Assembly (NCBI GenBank): GCA_003635265.1
Contig: PYIZ01000048.1
Location: 186,001-250,000 of the forward strand
Direction of reading: 5' to 3'
Origin: Candidatus Poribacteria bacterium
Lineage (GTDB): Bacteria > Poribacteria > WGA-4E > PCPOR2b
DNA: 64,000 nt
Below the pieces are notes generated by a model, which saw only the letters and a program-made list of their open reading frames with translations, did no database searches and was not told the origin of the DNA. Both the position numbers and the translations under genes were made by a program. Positions 1 through 9,177 of the stretch are shown here, one piece after another (positions within the stretch are counted from its first letter, which is position 1; each line of letters opens with the position of its first letter).

Positions 1-1194
1 CTGATTATAACTGTGGTCGCCGGACCCATCAATGCTGATCTCCAAATCAGCGGATATTACAAAAACTTTTCCACCGGTTTGGCTTCCCCTTTGCCGGACG
101 AACCAATTATCGGTGCGGTGAACAACCGACTGCGACTTAATTTCGCTTACGCGCCCACCGATCCACTCTCGTTTGATCTTTCCTACGATTTTGCCCCCCG
201 TATTCAAGACCCCTCGTTGTTTTCTGAGCCGCCAATCGCAGGTGCTGCGGGTTCACTCCACTATCGCGCTGTGGATTTTGATGCCACTATCTATCCGGAC
301 GAGGAGGACCCGGACGGTAGTTTCGGCCTCTTCCAGAACCTTGATCGCGCTTCTATTGCGTACGGTGCTAATTTTGGAGACATCACAATCGGTCGCCAAG
401 CCATCGCATGGGGTAGTGCGCGGGTCGTGAACCCGACGGACGTTATCGCCCCCTACGCCTACAATCAACTGGATACGGAGGATCGAATCGGTGTGGATGC
501 GATTCGAGTACAGATCCCGATTGGTGTGTTGGGAGAGTTCGATACCGGCTATGTTTTTGGCGAGAATTTCGTTTTTGAAAAGAGTGCCTTCTTCCTTCGC
601 AGCCAACTGAATGCGGTGGAAACGGACTTTGCGATTTCGCTGTTAGGATTTCGGGACCATCTGATGACAGGCTTTGACATAGCGCGGGGGATCGGCGGTG
701 CTGGATTCTGGCTTGAAGCAGCTTACGTTTACGCCGACGCTTTCGATGGTGAAAACGGGGAGGCAGAAAACTATCTCCGGGCATCAATAGGGCTTGACTA
801 CAGTTTCGGTGGAGTGTCTTACGGATTCATCGAGTACCATTTCAGCGGCGCAGGTGCGGGGGAACCGGAGGATTATCTCGCCAACCTAGACCGACCGGCT
901 TACACCGATGGGGCGGTCTACCTCATGGGCAAACACTACTTTGTTCCCGGACTCACCTTCCAAATCACGCCGCTTATCTCATTGAGTGGTGTCGTGCTAT
1001 CAAACATCGCTGATCCTTCACTGTTTCCCTCTCTACAGATTGAATACAACTTTGCACAGGACATCTATCTCTCCGCCGGTGGGTTCATCGGAATCGGGAA
1101 ACGTCCTGAAACTGAAGACGAAGAAACACAATTTAGATCGGAGTTTGGCGGATATCCAACCCTCTTTTTTTTATCGTTCCGGCTCTATTTCTGA
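1..1194 (+). CDS. Outer-membrane beta-barrel (porin-like) protein, 5'-truncated by window edge
   Basis: The frame is open from base 1, so the true start and signal peptide probably lie upstream; a GTG at 13 is the first internal start. The roughly 397 visible residues alternate polar and hydrophobic residues, are rich in Gly, Tyr and Phe, and end in FRLYF; a terminal aromatic residue is typical of proteins inserted by the BAM machinery. An IGRQAIAWG stretch followed by a VVNPTDVIAP stretch near residues 125-150 resembles proteobacterial DUF1302- or alginate-export-like barrels. The protein probably sits in the outer membrane; its substrate is unknown. The next gene converges on it after 35 bases. 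Confidence 0.6.
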   Translation: MIITVVAGPINADLQISGYYKNFSTGLASPLPDEPIIGAVNNRLRLNFAYAPTDPLSFDLSYDFAPRIQDPSLFSEPPIAGAAGSLHYRAVDFDATIYPDEEDPDGSFGLFQNLDRASIAYGANFGDITIGRQAIAWGSARVVNPTDVIAPYAYNQLDTEDRIGVDAIRVQIPIGVLGEFDTGYVFGENFVFEKSAFFLRSQLNAVETDFAISLLGFRDHLMTGFDIARGIGGAGFWLEAAYVYADAFDGENGEAENYLRASIGLDYSFGGVSYGFIEYHFSGAGAGEPEDYLANLDRPAYTDGAVYLMGKHYFVPGLTFQITPLISLSGVVLSNIADPSLFPSLQIEYNFAQDIYLSAGGFIGIGKRPETEDEETQFRSEFGGYPTLFFLSFRLYF

Positions 1195-1229
1195 ATACAA
1201 GAATCGATCTCAAACAGGTCAGTGTATCT

Positions 1230-2696
1230 TTACGCTGCCCCCTGCCAGCGGACGTCTTTGTAGGGCGAAACGAGAGGGGCTTCCGGCGGTGGGGAGACTA
1301 ATTCTCCATCTGCCACCCAGCCACAATCCCGCGCTGCCAGTTCTGCAACCAAGTATCCCTTCCACTTGGCGACTTCAGTCTGATATTCAGGATGGTCAAT
1401 CCGGTTATGGCACTCTCCCGGATCCTCTTCAAGATCAAAAAACTGCATCTCATCAATGCGTGGCAACCAAATCAACTTCCGTTTTCCATCCGTAACGTAT
1501 TGCATCTCCTGTTCATGAGAGTAACAGGTACAATGTTCGCCGTGGAGATAGGGACGCCAATTTGGGTCGGGCTGTTGTACTAGCGGGACGACGCTCTGCC
1601 CATCAACAGTTTTTGGAACATCGACGCCAGCTGCATCTAGAATAGTCGGCATAATGTCGCGTAGTTCGACTACCTCATCAGCTACTTTGCGGGAGGCTGC
1701 AGGACCGCGAGTGGGTGGGGTGACAATGAAGGGAATACGAGCGCTGCCTTCGTAGGCGTAGGTTTTGCGCCATAGGTTATGGTCGCCGAGCATTTCGCCG
1801 TGGTCGGAGGTAAAGATAAACCACGTATCCGCAAAGGTGTCCGGCTGATGTCGCCGAAACCAATTCATCAACCGACCAATTTGGGTGTCAATAAAGGAGA
1901 TCTCACCGTAGTAGCCAGACCGTGCGCGATGAATGCGTTTCTCCGAATGTTTTCCGCGCCATGCGTTGGGGTCAACCGCGACTTCTGGTCTGTCGTGACA
2001 GGTAGCCCAATCACCGACAGACGGGGGTGGAGTGGTGCCGTTATGATACATCTCGAAATAGGGTGCGGGAGGTACAAAGGGAGAGTGTGGTCGAGCGAAG
2101 GAGATATTGAGAAAAAAAGGACGTTCCCGATCCCGTTGGGCGAGAAAATGAGTCGCACGGCTCATCGTCCATGATGTTGGATGCAGATACTCTTCAGTAT
2201 GCCAAGGGCGAGAAACCCAAGAGTTCCAATCAACGCCGTGGTCATCGGGTGTGATGTCGCGTCGTTTTTCTGCGTCGAACCACGTGCGGTATTCGTCCTT
2301 CTGACCGTGACGCAACATCCGTCCGGATTCATCCAACTCATGACTGTCGAAACCCATCTTGGCGCGTTGGGGCGTGAAGTGCCCCTTCCCGATGAGATGG
2401 GTCCGATAGCCTGCACTGGTCAATTCACCTGCCAATGTGTGTGGGAAGTCATTCGGGATCGGTCCCTGTCCACCACCCATACCGAGGATACCGGTGTGCC
2501 ACTGATTCATTCCCGTCATCAGCGTTGCCCGCGCTGGAATGCAGGAGGGAGAGGCGGTATAAGCGTGTCGAAACCGGGTTCCACGGGCGGCAAGATAATC
2601 GAGATTAGGTGTCTCGATATAGGTGTTGCCGTCAGCACCTATGCAATCACCGCGCATCTGATCTACCATCATAAGAATGACATTAGGGCGGTTCAT
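1230..2696 (-). CDS. Cys-type sulfatase (arylsulfatase family)
   Basis: Encodes a 488-residue alkaline-phosphatase-superfamily sulfatase, expected to hydrolyse sulfate esters of glycans or aryl compounds. The N-terminus carries the metal-binding VDQMRGD segment. CIPAR at residues 52-56 matches the C-x-P-x-R signature in which Cys is converted to formylglycine. A TSDHGEMLGDH segment supplies metal ligands further on. Length is usual for the family. No clear signal peptide is visible, so it may be cytoplasmic or its export signal is unclear. AAGGA lies 7 bases before the ATG. A formylglycine-generating enzyme or anaerobic maturase must be encoded elsewhere. The exact substrate cannot be told. 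Confidence 0.93.
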   Translation of the reverse strand: MNRPNVILMMVDQMRGDCIGADGNTYIETPNLDYLAARGTRFRHAYTASPSCIPARATLMTGMNQWHTGILGMGGGQGPIPNDFPHTLAGELTSAGYRTHLIGKGHFTPQRAKMGFDSHELDESGRMLRHGQKDEYRTWFDAEKRRDITPDDHGVDWNSWVSRPWHTEEYLHPTSWTMSRATHFLAQRDRERPFFLNISFARPHSPFVPPAPYFEMYHNGTTPPPSVGDWATCHDRPEVAVDPNAWRGKHSEKRIHRARSGYYGEISFIDTQIGRLMNWFRRHQPDTFADTWFIFTSDHGEMLGDHNLWRKTYAYEGSARIPFIVTPPTRGPAASRKVADEVVELRDIMPTILDAAGVDVPKTVDGQSVVPLVQQPDPNWRPYLHGEHCTCYSHEQEMQYVTDGKRKLIWLPRIDEMQFFDLEEDPGECHNRIDHPEYQTEVAKWKGYLVAELAARDCGWVADGELVSPPPEAPLVSPYKDVRWQGAA

Positions 2697-2715
2697 AGAG
2701 AATTCCTTTCATCGC

Positions 2716-4041
2716 TCAATCTAAATTGTCTTCTAGGTCTTCCAGTCTAGTATTGATGATATTGTTGTAAATTGAGCCGAAAGTGTACCGAAATCCGATA
2801 CGCCCTTCGTGCTCGAATGTTGTGGCAAGCTCTCGCCGCCTCAGAATAACTTCTTGTAGCGGTGCGCCTCCTTTTGGCAAATACAGTTGATCATGAATTT
2901 GCTGAACGTCCAATTCCGCTACAAATTCCAGTCCCTTAAAAAGCCGGATTGAGACTTCACCGCCTAGGTCGATCCGATATTTGCTGAAATCGTGAAAATA
3001 GTGAGAGAATTCTGACTCTAACTCGACTTCGCCCCATCGTTGCGTCAGTTCCAATGTTACAAGAAGTGATTCTGATAGAAGCCGTTCCGAGAGTTTGTCG
3101 AAGATGGTTTCCTCGGTGTATTCGACCGATTCCAACCCGATACCGTAGGCAATCGTCAACTGTTTTTGATCAGCGTGTTCATATCGGAACAGGCTGTATT
3201 CAATCGCAGGCATCAATAGAATTTGCTGGTCGATATTCTCGCGTGTCGTTGCTCCTGTCGCAGCAAATGCTCCAGCCGACCAATGAGGGTTGATACTGCG
3301 CACCACATGCGTCCTCAATTCCGCTTCATTGGTGATAGCCTCTATGCTATCGTCGTCACCGGAAAAAGTGTCTTCGTCGTAATCGAGTTCAAACTCGGTT
3401 TCGATTTTCCACGCCTCAGTAATTCGTTTGGCAGAAAGATCTACATCCAACGAATACTCACTAGTCTGTGATTCCCGCTCGAACTCTCCAGCCGTGCCAA
3501 TGCGAAAGATCCAATTGTTCCAGGGATCGTCGGGTTGGCTCACGGCCTCTGGTGCTGACGCTGCTTTGTAATCAATAGAAATCTGAGATGCAAGGGGTGT
3601 CTGTGCGATATAGGGCATCAGTCCAAGTTGGAGGGTTTTCACCAGCCCCTGCCTCTCGACATCTTCGGTATCATCAGGTTGTGAAGTATACCTCAGTTCC
3701 CCATCCTGCCCTGCAAACGTTCCCTGACCGATAAACTGTAGCCGAAACTCTCGACCACCACTGCCGGTCCGTTGATCGGTAACAAGTATATGCACCTGTG
3801 CCAACTGGCGATCTCGAACATAGTGGACGAAAGGGATCTCTCTTCGCAGAAAGTCAAAATCACATCTGTCACAATCAACGAATACCTTCAAGGTGGGATC
3901 CGATGAAATTTCGGATGCCTCCATCACCCCAACGACTAGAGCACACAATATCATACAAGCGGGTAACTGAGGATAAGTTGCAGCTTTTCTGATCTTCGCA
4001 AAAAGAGATGGTGGAAATTTTGACATGGAGCGATTTCTCAT
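2716..4041 (-). CDS. Conserved uncharacterised envelope protein, probable beta-barrel
   Basis: 441 residues, with a second possible ATG at 4026. A hydrophobic segment (about residues 28-42, CMILCALVVGVMEA) looks like a Sec signal or anchor. Residues about 50-160 form a soluble region with a CDRCDFDFLRREIPFVHYVRDR-type stretch. This recalls an uncharacterised family in several Gram-negative phyla where a Cys-rich N-terminal region precedes a barrel. The C-terminal 240 residues are rich in alternating strands, consistent with an outer-membrane barrel. It lies 19 bases upstream of the sulfatase on the same strand, so the two may be co-transcribed. No function can be assigned. Confidence 0.65.
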   Translation of the reverse strand: MRNRSMSKFPPSLFAKIRKAATYPQLPACMILCALVVGVMEASEISSDPTLKVFVDCDRCDFDFLRREIPFVHYVRDRQLAQVHILVTDQRTGSGGREFRLQFIGQGTFAGQDGELRYTSQPDDTEDVERQGLVKTLQLGLMPYIAQTPLASQISIDYKAASAPEAVSQPDDPWNNWIFRIGTAGEFERESQTSEYSLDVDLSAKRITEAWKIETEFELDYDEDTFSGDDDSIEAITNEAELRTHVVRSINPHWSAGAFAATGATTRENIDQQILLMPAIEYSLFRYEHADQKQLTIAYGIGLESVEYTEETIFDKLSERLLSESLLVTLELTQRWGEVELESEFSHYFHDFSKYRIDLGGEVSIRLFKGLEFVAELDVQQIHDQLYLPKGGAPLQEVILRRRELATTFEHEGRIGFRYTFGSIYNNIINTRLEDLEDNLD

Positions 4042-4356
4042 GAAGCGGTGTGGTGGAGTCTATGAAGCAGTGCTTTCGGGAAATTCGATGACTATTCTTT
4101 TAGATTGAATCGGTTATTCCAATATAATCAGCGCATTTGTGGCGGATGTCAAGAAGATTTTCGATTATAGGACACCATTTTGAGAAAATTCCACAACCTA
4201 GGTGCGGGGCACAGATTTGACGGATTAATATGGAATGTACTAGTGGGGAAATGATACAATAACCGAAGCTATCACCTGTTTGAGGCATGGCTGCAATCAT
4301 AACCTAAGCCAAAATATTTATGAAATTGGGGACTATCGGAAGCAAGGGGGAATTGT
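4042..4356. other. Divergent intergenic region, no gene seen
   Basis: 315 bases between divergently oriented genes, so it should hold both promoters. The sequence is AT-rich towards the right-hand gene and has GGGGG about 6 bases before the ATG at 4357. No convincing -35/-10 pair, hairpin or repeat was recognised. A 66-codon minus-strand frame inside it has no ribosome site and an implausible composition. Confidence 0.5.
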
Positions 4357-5805
4357 ATGACAGACAAGGGAACCGCGTATCTGTTTATTGATGATGCACA
4401 CATAGAAAGCCTTGATGGTGCTACAAAGGGTGTTGTTCCAGCGAAGAAGGTGTCCGATCAACCGCTGATTGAAAAGACCGAGCCTTGGGAGGATGAGTGG
4501 CGCATCGGCAGCTACATCAATGTTATCTACGACGACGAAGAAAATCTCTTCAAAATGTGGTATGGTGTGGGGCGAAGGTTAAGCGACGCCCGCGGCGAAG
4601 AAGCGGATGGACTCGCCTATGCTGTCTCACAAGACGGATACCATTGGGAAAAACCGGTCCTCAATCTCGTCGAGGACGGTGGGAGCAAAGCGAATAACCT
4701 CGTCTTTCCGATGTTCAGATGGGGTGCGGGCACCGGGGTAATGAAAGATCCCATTGAGTTAGACCCCGACAAGCAATACAAAATGCTCTTTATGTTCCAG
4801 AGCGCGTCAATGAGATTTGCCGGTATTGTGCAGCCGGTTTGTGTTGCGTATTCGTCCGACGGGATTAATTGGAACGTGCCCAAATACTGGCTCAACCCAG
4901 TCATTCCAGAAGGATCGGATACACACTTGGTTGCTTACTGGGATCCTCAACTCCATAAGTACGTTGTCTATCTTCGTGGTAGGCCAAACGTCCGACTCAT
5001 CTGCATGTCTGAGAGCGATGATTTTGAAAGTTGGACACCGCGGCAGATTATCGTCCAACCCGACGCACAAGATCCCCCACAGGATCACGAATTTTACGGT
5101 ATGAGTTCGCTGGCGTATCGTGATTTTCGGATCGGGTTTCTATCCGTATTTCACACGCTCAATGAGGGATGGATCGCCCAGAATCAGATTGAACCGTGGA
5201 TGCCCGAATGGATGAACCAGATGGACGTTCAACTCACATACTCGAAGGACGGTCGGACGTGGCATCGTGCGGGTGAGCGTGAGCGGATTCTGGTCTGCGG
5301 TCCCCGCGGCAGTTTTGACTCCGGCTGTGTTTATCCGCCACATGCCCCCTTTGTGCGTGGCGAGGAGATTTGGATCTATTATGGCGGTTCAAACGACCTA
5401 CACGGTGAGCCGCCTCGTCATGGTGAGCCGACCCGCCGAGGGATAAGTCTGGCGAAGATTCAAAAGGATCGATTGGTTTGTCTAAGAGCCGAGAAAGAAG
5501 GGCTTGTAACCACGACCTCCCTCAGCATCAAGCCGGATTCGTTGTGGATAAACGCCGATGCCACGGGAGGTTCATTGCAGGTGGAGTTGGTAGATCCTTT
5601 TGACCGAGTGATTTCTGGCTTCTCCAAAGAGGATTGTGTGCCTTTCACCGGCGATGAAACGGAACATCGGGTAAGATGGAAAGAAAACCGGGCGACGACA
5701 GCGGGCACCGGCGGTCTTGAGGATAAGATGGTTGCCCAATCAGCAGGCCTCTTCAAAGTCAGGGTCTACCTCAATAATGCAAAGCTCTTCGCACTTTATT
5801 CGTAG
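4357..5805 (+). CDS. GH43/GH32-like five-bladed propeller protein
   Basis: 482 residues. Repeated motifs of the type YDDEENLFKMWYG, AYAVSQDGYHWEKP, AYSSDGINWNVP and TYSKDGRTWHRAGE are blades with SxDGxxW turns, typical of the GH32/43/68/130 propeller superfamily. An acidic catalytic set cannot be placed confidently, so it could be a glycosidase, a phosphorylase-like protein or a non-catalytic relative. No signal peptide is seen. A GGGGGAAT ribosome site precedes ATG 4357. The C-terminal 110 residues form a separate beta-rich region. It stands alone between divergent and convergent neighbours; a sulfatase lies 1.7 kb away, which fits a role in decorated-glycan use. Substrate unknown. Confidence 0.6.
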   Translation: MTDKGTAYLFIDDAHIESLDGATKGVVPAKKVSDQPLIEKTEPWEDEWRIGSYINVIYDDEENLFKMWYGVGRRLSDARGEEADGLAYAVSQDGYHWEKPVLNLVEDGGSKANNLVFPMFRWGAGTGVMKDPIELDPDKQYKMLFMFQSASMRFAGIVQPVCVAYSSDGINWNVPKYWLNPVIPEGSDTHLVAYWDPQLHKYVVYLRGRPNVRLICMSESDDFESWTPRQIIVQPDAQDPPQDHEFYGMSSLAYRDFRIGFLSVFHTLNEGWIAQNQIEPWMPEWMNQMDVQLTYSKDGRTWHRAGERERILVCGPRGSFDSGCVYPPHAPFVRGEEIWIYYGGSNDLHGEPPRHGEPTRRGISLAKIQKDRLVCLRAEKEGLVTTTSLSIKPDSLWINADATGGSLQVELVDPFDRVISGFSKEDCVPFTGDETEHRVRWKENRATTAGTGGLEDKMVAQSAGLFKVRVYLNNAKLFALYS

Positions 5806-5829
5806 TGTTGCTTAAATTGTTTCCAGAGG

Positions 5830-6864
5830 TTAATCAGCGATTGTAACTTCCTTGCCCTTTTCGGCTGCTTCGTACAGCGCGTCCATCACCCGCTGCACAT
5901 TGAGCATTTCGCTGAACCGAACGATAGGCAAGCGGTTTTCCAGAACACTCTGGCAGAAATCTTGGTAGATACTACCGAACTGACTTTTCTCGTCAATACG
6001 GGGTGTGGCGTCCACAATGCTATCGCCTTCCTCGAGCGCAACTCGCAGTGGACGTAGGCTGGCAGTCCCCCAGTCCCCTAGGATTTCGGCGCCACTGGAT
6101 CGGGAGCGCGGGTGCATCATCCAATTGCTTTCCACCGTCATCGTCGAACCATCTGCAAAGTGTACCAGACCGACGTTGAAGTCTTCGATGTCGCAGTCTG
6201 TCACTGAGCCTTCCCACGTGATGAGCGGGGTTTTCATCCGGCGCACTTTCTGGTAGCTTGCCGCCGAGGCACGCACCGGCTTAGGATTACCTAACGCCCA
6301 GAGAGTTGCGTCGAGCAGATGGACAGTTGTATGGAATAACACGCCACCTCCCGCTAGGTGACGTTTGTACATGGTGGGGGTGCCGGGGATGTGCATCACA
6401 TGGCCGTGCCAGAGCCGTGTATGGTAAACGTTGCCCAGTTTCCCGTCCGCAAGGAATTGACGCAACGCCTGCACTTCAGGGTTGGAACGGTTCTGCAAAC
6501 CCATTGACATCAGTTTTCCGCAGTGCTTTGCTGTAGCGACCATCTCTTCCGCCTGAGCGAGGTTCATCGCCAACGGTTTGGAGACCAGCACATTGGCTCC
6601 CGCTTCAAAGGCATCTGCCGCTGCATCTTGGTTGGCTGACGGCGGCAGGGCGAGACTGACAATGTCCATCGGGTGACGCTTGAGCATTTCCCGGTAATCG
6701 GTGTAATGGTATGGAACACCAAATTCAGTCGCTGTCTCTTGGACCCTATTAGCGTCCAAGTCTGCGATGGCGATAATCTTTGCTTCGGGAATCTCCGTGT
6801 AGCCTTGAATATGCCCCCGTCCATGCGCTCCGCAGCCGATTATACCGATCTTGAGTTGATTCAT
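5830..6864 (-). CDS. Gfo/Idh/MocA family NAD(P)-dependent oxidoreductase
   Basis: 344 residues. The Rossmann motif GIIGCGAHGRGH begins at residue 7, followed by an ADLDANR segment. The family EKP motif appears as SKP in VLVSKPLAMN (about residues 93-102): the Lys that contacts cofactor and substrate is kept, the Glu is replaced by Ser. The C-terminal alpha/beta domain includes GGGVLFHTTVHLLD, whose His is usual in sugar dehydrogenases. Expected to oxidise or reduce a sugar or cyclitol in the cytoplasm. AAAGGTAGGG lies before the ATG. It follows a PhyH gene on the same strand by 53 bases, so the two may form an operon. Confidence 0.9.
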   Translation of the reverse strand: MNQLKIGIIGCGAHGRGHIQGYTEIPEAKIIAIADLDANRVQETATEFGVPYHYTDYREMLKRHPMDIVSLALPPSANQDAAADAFEAGANVLVSKPLAMNLAQAEEMVATAKHCGKLMSMGLQNRSNPEVQALRQFLADGKLGNVYHTRLWHGHVMHIPGTPTMYKRHLAGGGVLFHTTVHLLDATLWALGNPKPVRASAASYQKVRRMKTPLITWEGSVTDCDIEDFNVGLVHFADGSTMTVESNWMMHPRSRSSGAEILGDWGTASLRPLRVALEEGDSIVDATPRIDEKSQFGSIYQDFCQSVLENRLPIVRFSEMLNVQRVMDALYEAAEKGKEVTIAD

Positions 6865-6917
6865 GCCCTACCTTTCAGAAACGAAAGTCAACTGGCTTAA
6901 GTATATCAGCAGACAAA

Positions 6918-7754
6918 TCAGAGTGTCCGACGTACTTTCTCAGCATCGCTGAACAGGATCTCACGAACAGCATTAGTCGCCTTTTCGTGAAACTGAACCG
7001 TATTGGGATCCAGATCCTTAGTTGGACGCGGAGCCTCCTTAAAGTGACCAAACCGATCCGTGCCACGCACAAGTGCTGCACTGTCCCATTCGCCGACAGT
7101 CTGCTTGGTGCGGGTAGGCATATAGTGCATCGAAAGACCGATACGTCGATCTTCTGACCGGTTGGGACCCGATGCGTGCGCCAACCGTACATTGTGCAGC
7201 GAGATTTCACCCGGCTGCAGCGGCATTGCCACAGCCTTGGCTTCATCGACCTCCACTGCAATTTCCTGTCCACGGGTCAAGAGGTTGTTTTCTTTATACT
7301 CATCAGAGTGAGGCAAGAGATCTCCCTTATGACTGCCCGGTAGGACCCGCATACAACCGGTTTCGGGCGTTGCCGGTGAGAGTGCCAACCATACGCTGAC
7401 CAAGTGGTCGGTATCGAGACCCCAATAGCGCAGATCCTGATGCCATGAGACGAAACTCTCGCTGAGTGGTTCCTTGATCCAGAAGAACGTATTCCAGCAA
7501 AGGATATCGGGACCGATCAGATCCTCGACCGCATCAAGAATCTTCTCATGGCGCATCAGATCATCAACCCATGTAAAGAGCAGATGAGACTTGCTCCGCT
7601 GCGCTCCTGCAATAGGGCTGCCTTGATCATCTTCAAATCTCTCAAGTCTTGCTCGGTTGGCTGCTACCTGTTCGTCGTCTAGTATCTTGACAGGGAAATA
7701 GTATCCCTCCCGATTGTATTGTGCAATAGCGTTTTCATTCAGAAGTTTTGACAT
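6918..7754 (-). CDS. PhyH-family Fe(II)/2-oxoglutarate dioxygenase (copy 1)
   Basis: 278 residues with the double-stranded beta-helix of phytanoyl-CoA dioxygenases. The iron triad is visible as H105-x-D107 in SWHQDLRYWG and H193 in LAHASGPNRS; an Arg at 203-204 can hold 2-oxoglutarate. The MRVLPGSHKGD segment is a family hallmark. Such enzymes hydroxylate small molecules using O2 and 2-oxoglutarate; the substrate is not predictable. GAGGAGG sits 6 bases before the ATG. The Gfo/Idh/MocA gene lies directly downstream, suggesting joint use of one substrate. It is one of six PhyH genes in the window. Confidence 0.92.
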   Translation of the reverse strand: MSKLLNENAIAQYNREGYYFPVKILDDEQVAANRARLERFEDDQGSPIAGAQRSKSHLLFTWVDDLMRHEKILDAVEDLIGPDILCWNTFFWIKEPLSESFVSWHQDLRYWGLDTDHLVSVWLALSPATPETGCMRVLPGSHKGDLLPHSDEYKENNLLTRGQEIAVEVDEAKAVAMPLQPGEISLHNVRLAHASGPNRSEDRRIGLSMHYMPTRTKQTVGEWDSAALVRGTDRFGHFKEAPRPTKDLDPNTVQFHEKATNAVREILFSDAEKVRRTL

Positions 7755-7853
7755 TTGAACCTCCTCTAGAATTGCTGACTGGCGGACGGACTCTTGATCG
7801 AATCTGAGTACCTAATCTTTTGGTTAATGTCCCGAACTTTTTCAAGTGCTACC

Positions 7854-8957
7854 TTATGAATTTCTACCTACTTGCACGGGTCCAGTGAACAGTTCTTCAG
7901 GCAGGAAGCTTGTTGTCTCAGTAGTGTGATTGTATTCAAAACCTTCGGTCGTGACGATCCCCATCGCAGTAAAGTATTTGGACTCGCCACTCATTCCGCT
8001 CTTATTCCCACCGCCGTGTCCCCGTAGCCAGTCAGGATCGATAGCCTGTTCTCCTTTCCAAATGCCCTCTGTTGCGTTCAAATGACCAAACCGAGCGAGG
8101 TCCGACGCACTGATGACGACCCATCCGGGACCGCTGCGAACAGGGTTCCCGTTAATCTCATAAGGGGGATCAAGATAGGTATACGAATCTGGAATCTTGG
8201 GATACAAATATTTATGATCTTTGACATAGCCGCCGGTGAGCCAGTCCCATCGTTCTGCAGGAATCCCTATCAGATCAAAGAGTCGCTCCTGAATAATATT
8301 CTTCAGGTCATCCCCCAAGACGTAAGTAAGTGCTTGGCTTAAACGCCAGAACCCGGCGCTACTATAGAGGCCAACTGTGCCCGGCTCGGCATGAGAATAG
8401 AGGTCATAGAAAGGATCACCGCTCCATTGAGACCATTCAGGAACGCCCGGTATAAGGTTCGCTGCCTCAAGTCCGGTAACCTTTTCCCTCCAACGGATAC
8501 CTAACTCTATCGGGAATCCTCCGTAGTGAAGGGACTCGTGCTTCGATCCGATGAGATGTCTCCAGGTCAGGTTCTTATGATGTCCTTCGGTCAAATACTT
8601 GTGTGGGTGGGAAAGTTCGTCCTCGCCGGTCCAGTATCTGTTGATTGGTTCGTCGGGATCAATGCGTCCATCAGCGACCGCGAAACCGAGAAGCGCCCAC
8701 ATGAAAGCCTTTCCGACCGAGGCGGTTTGATGTTGATAATGCCGATCTCCCCAAGTGTGAACCAAGTAACCTCCACGGGCAATCACAGCACCATACTTGT
8801 CGCCGGAGTGATCCTCTCCACCAAAGGACGCACCCTTGACCTCCATGCCGCCTATGAAAGCTCCGAATTTTTCAGGATCGAGTCCCGCCTCCTCTGCCGT
8901 AATCTCAACCCAGTCGTCTTCAGGAAACGTCACCCAGTCGGGTAATTCAATAGTCAT
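7854..8957 (-). CDS. Beta-lactamase-family serine hydrolase
   Basis: 367 residues of the class C beta-lactamase/esterase fold. The S-x-x-K motif is SVGK within HQTASVGKAFMW, and a Tyr motif is likely YSS in LYSSAGFWRLS. The third motif is less clear, around GPGWVVISASDLARFG. Members include esterases, peptidases and carboxypeptidase-like enzymes, so no resistance role should be assumed. No signal peptide is seen. AGGAGG lies 6 bases before the ATG. The stop is 99 bases upstream of a PhyH gene on the same strand. Confidence 0.85.
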   Translation of the reverse strand: MTIELPDWVTFPEDDWVEITAEEAGLDPEKFGAFIGGMEVKGASFGGEDHSGDKYGAVIARGGYLVHTWGDRHYQHQTASVGKAFMWALLGFAVADGRIDPDEPINRYWTGEDELSHPHKYLTEGHHKNLTWRHLIGSKHESLHYGGFPIELGIRWREKVTGLEAANLIPGVPEWSQWSGDPFYDLYSHAEPGTVGLYSSAGFWRLSQALTYVLGDDLKNIIQERLFDLIGIPAERWDWLTGGYVKDHKYLYPKIPDSYTYLDPPYEINGNPVRSGPGWVVISASDLARFGHLNATEGIWKGEQAIDPDWLRGHGGGNKSGMSGESKYFTAMGIVTTEGFEYNHTTETTSFLPEELFTGPVQVGRNS

Positions 8958-9177
8958 CCCATACCTCCTCCCTCAATAACTCTTAATGCAAATTGGTGAG
9001 ACTGTCATTTTCACGTTTCACGCCTCACGTTTCACTTATTGGTACTGTTATTTAGCTATTCTCTTGACAGAAAGTTTGCCCTAGTATATCCTGTTGATAT
9101 TTACAACTCAATTGAAAAAGGAGAAAAGTGGTCGATTCCCCTGATCTAAAGCTGGAGGTTTCTATCACGCAATTTCT
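8958..9177. other. Intergenic region carrying a CGTTTCACG dispersed repeat
   Basis: 220 bases between divergent genes. Positions 9007-9033 hold one copy of a repeat that recurs almost identically at 30857-30883. The rest is AT-rich (9040-9130) and presumably holds the promoter of the hydroxyacid dehydrogenase gene. A GGAGG at about 9153 is too far from ATG 9178 to be its ribosome site. Confidence 0.6.
9007..9033. repeat. CGTTTCACG repeat, copy 1
   Basis: A 27-base segment nearly identical to 30857-30883, made of two direct TCACGTTTCA units around CGCC. Partial copies occur at 27177, 36252 and, reversed, at 39893 and 27141. Confidence 0.75.

Noticed and set aside
4100..4300. 66-codon minus-strand frame between divergent genes
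   Set aside because: No ribosome site and composition unlike a protein; the region is more likely promoter.
7854..8957. Antibiotic-resistance beta-lactamase
   Set aside because: The fold is shared with many esterases and peptidases; no signal peptide and an atypical third motif.
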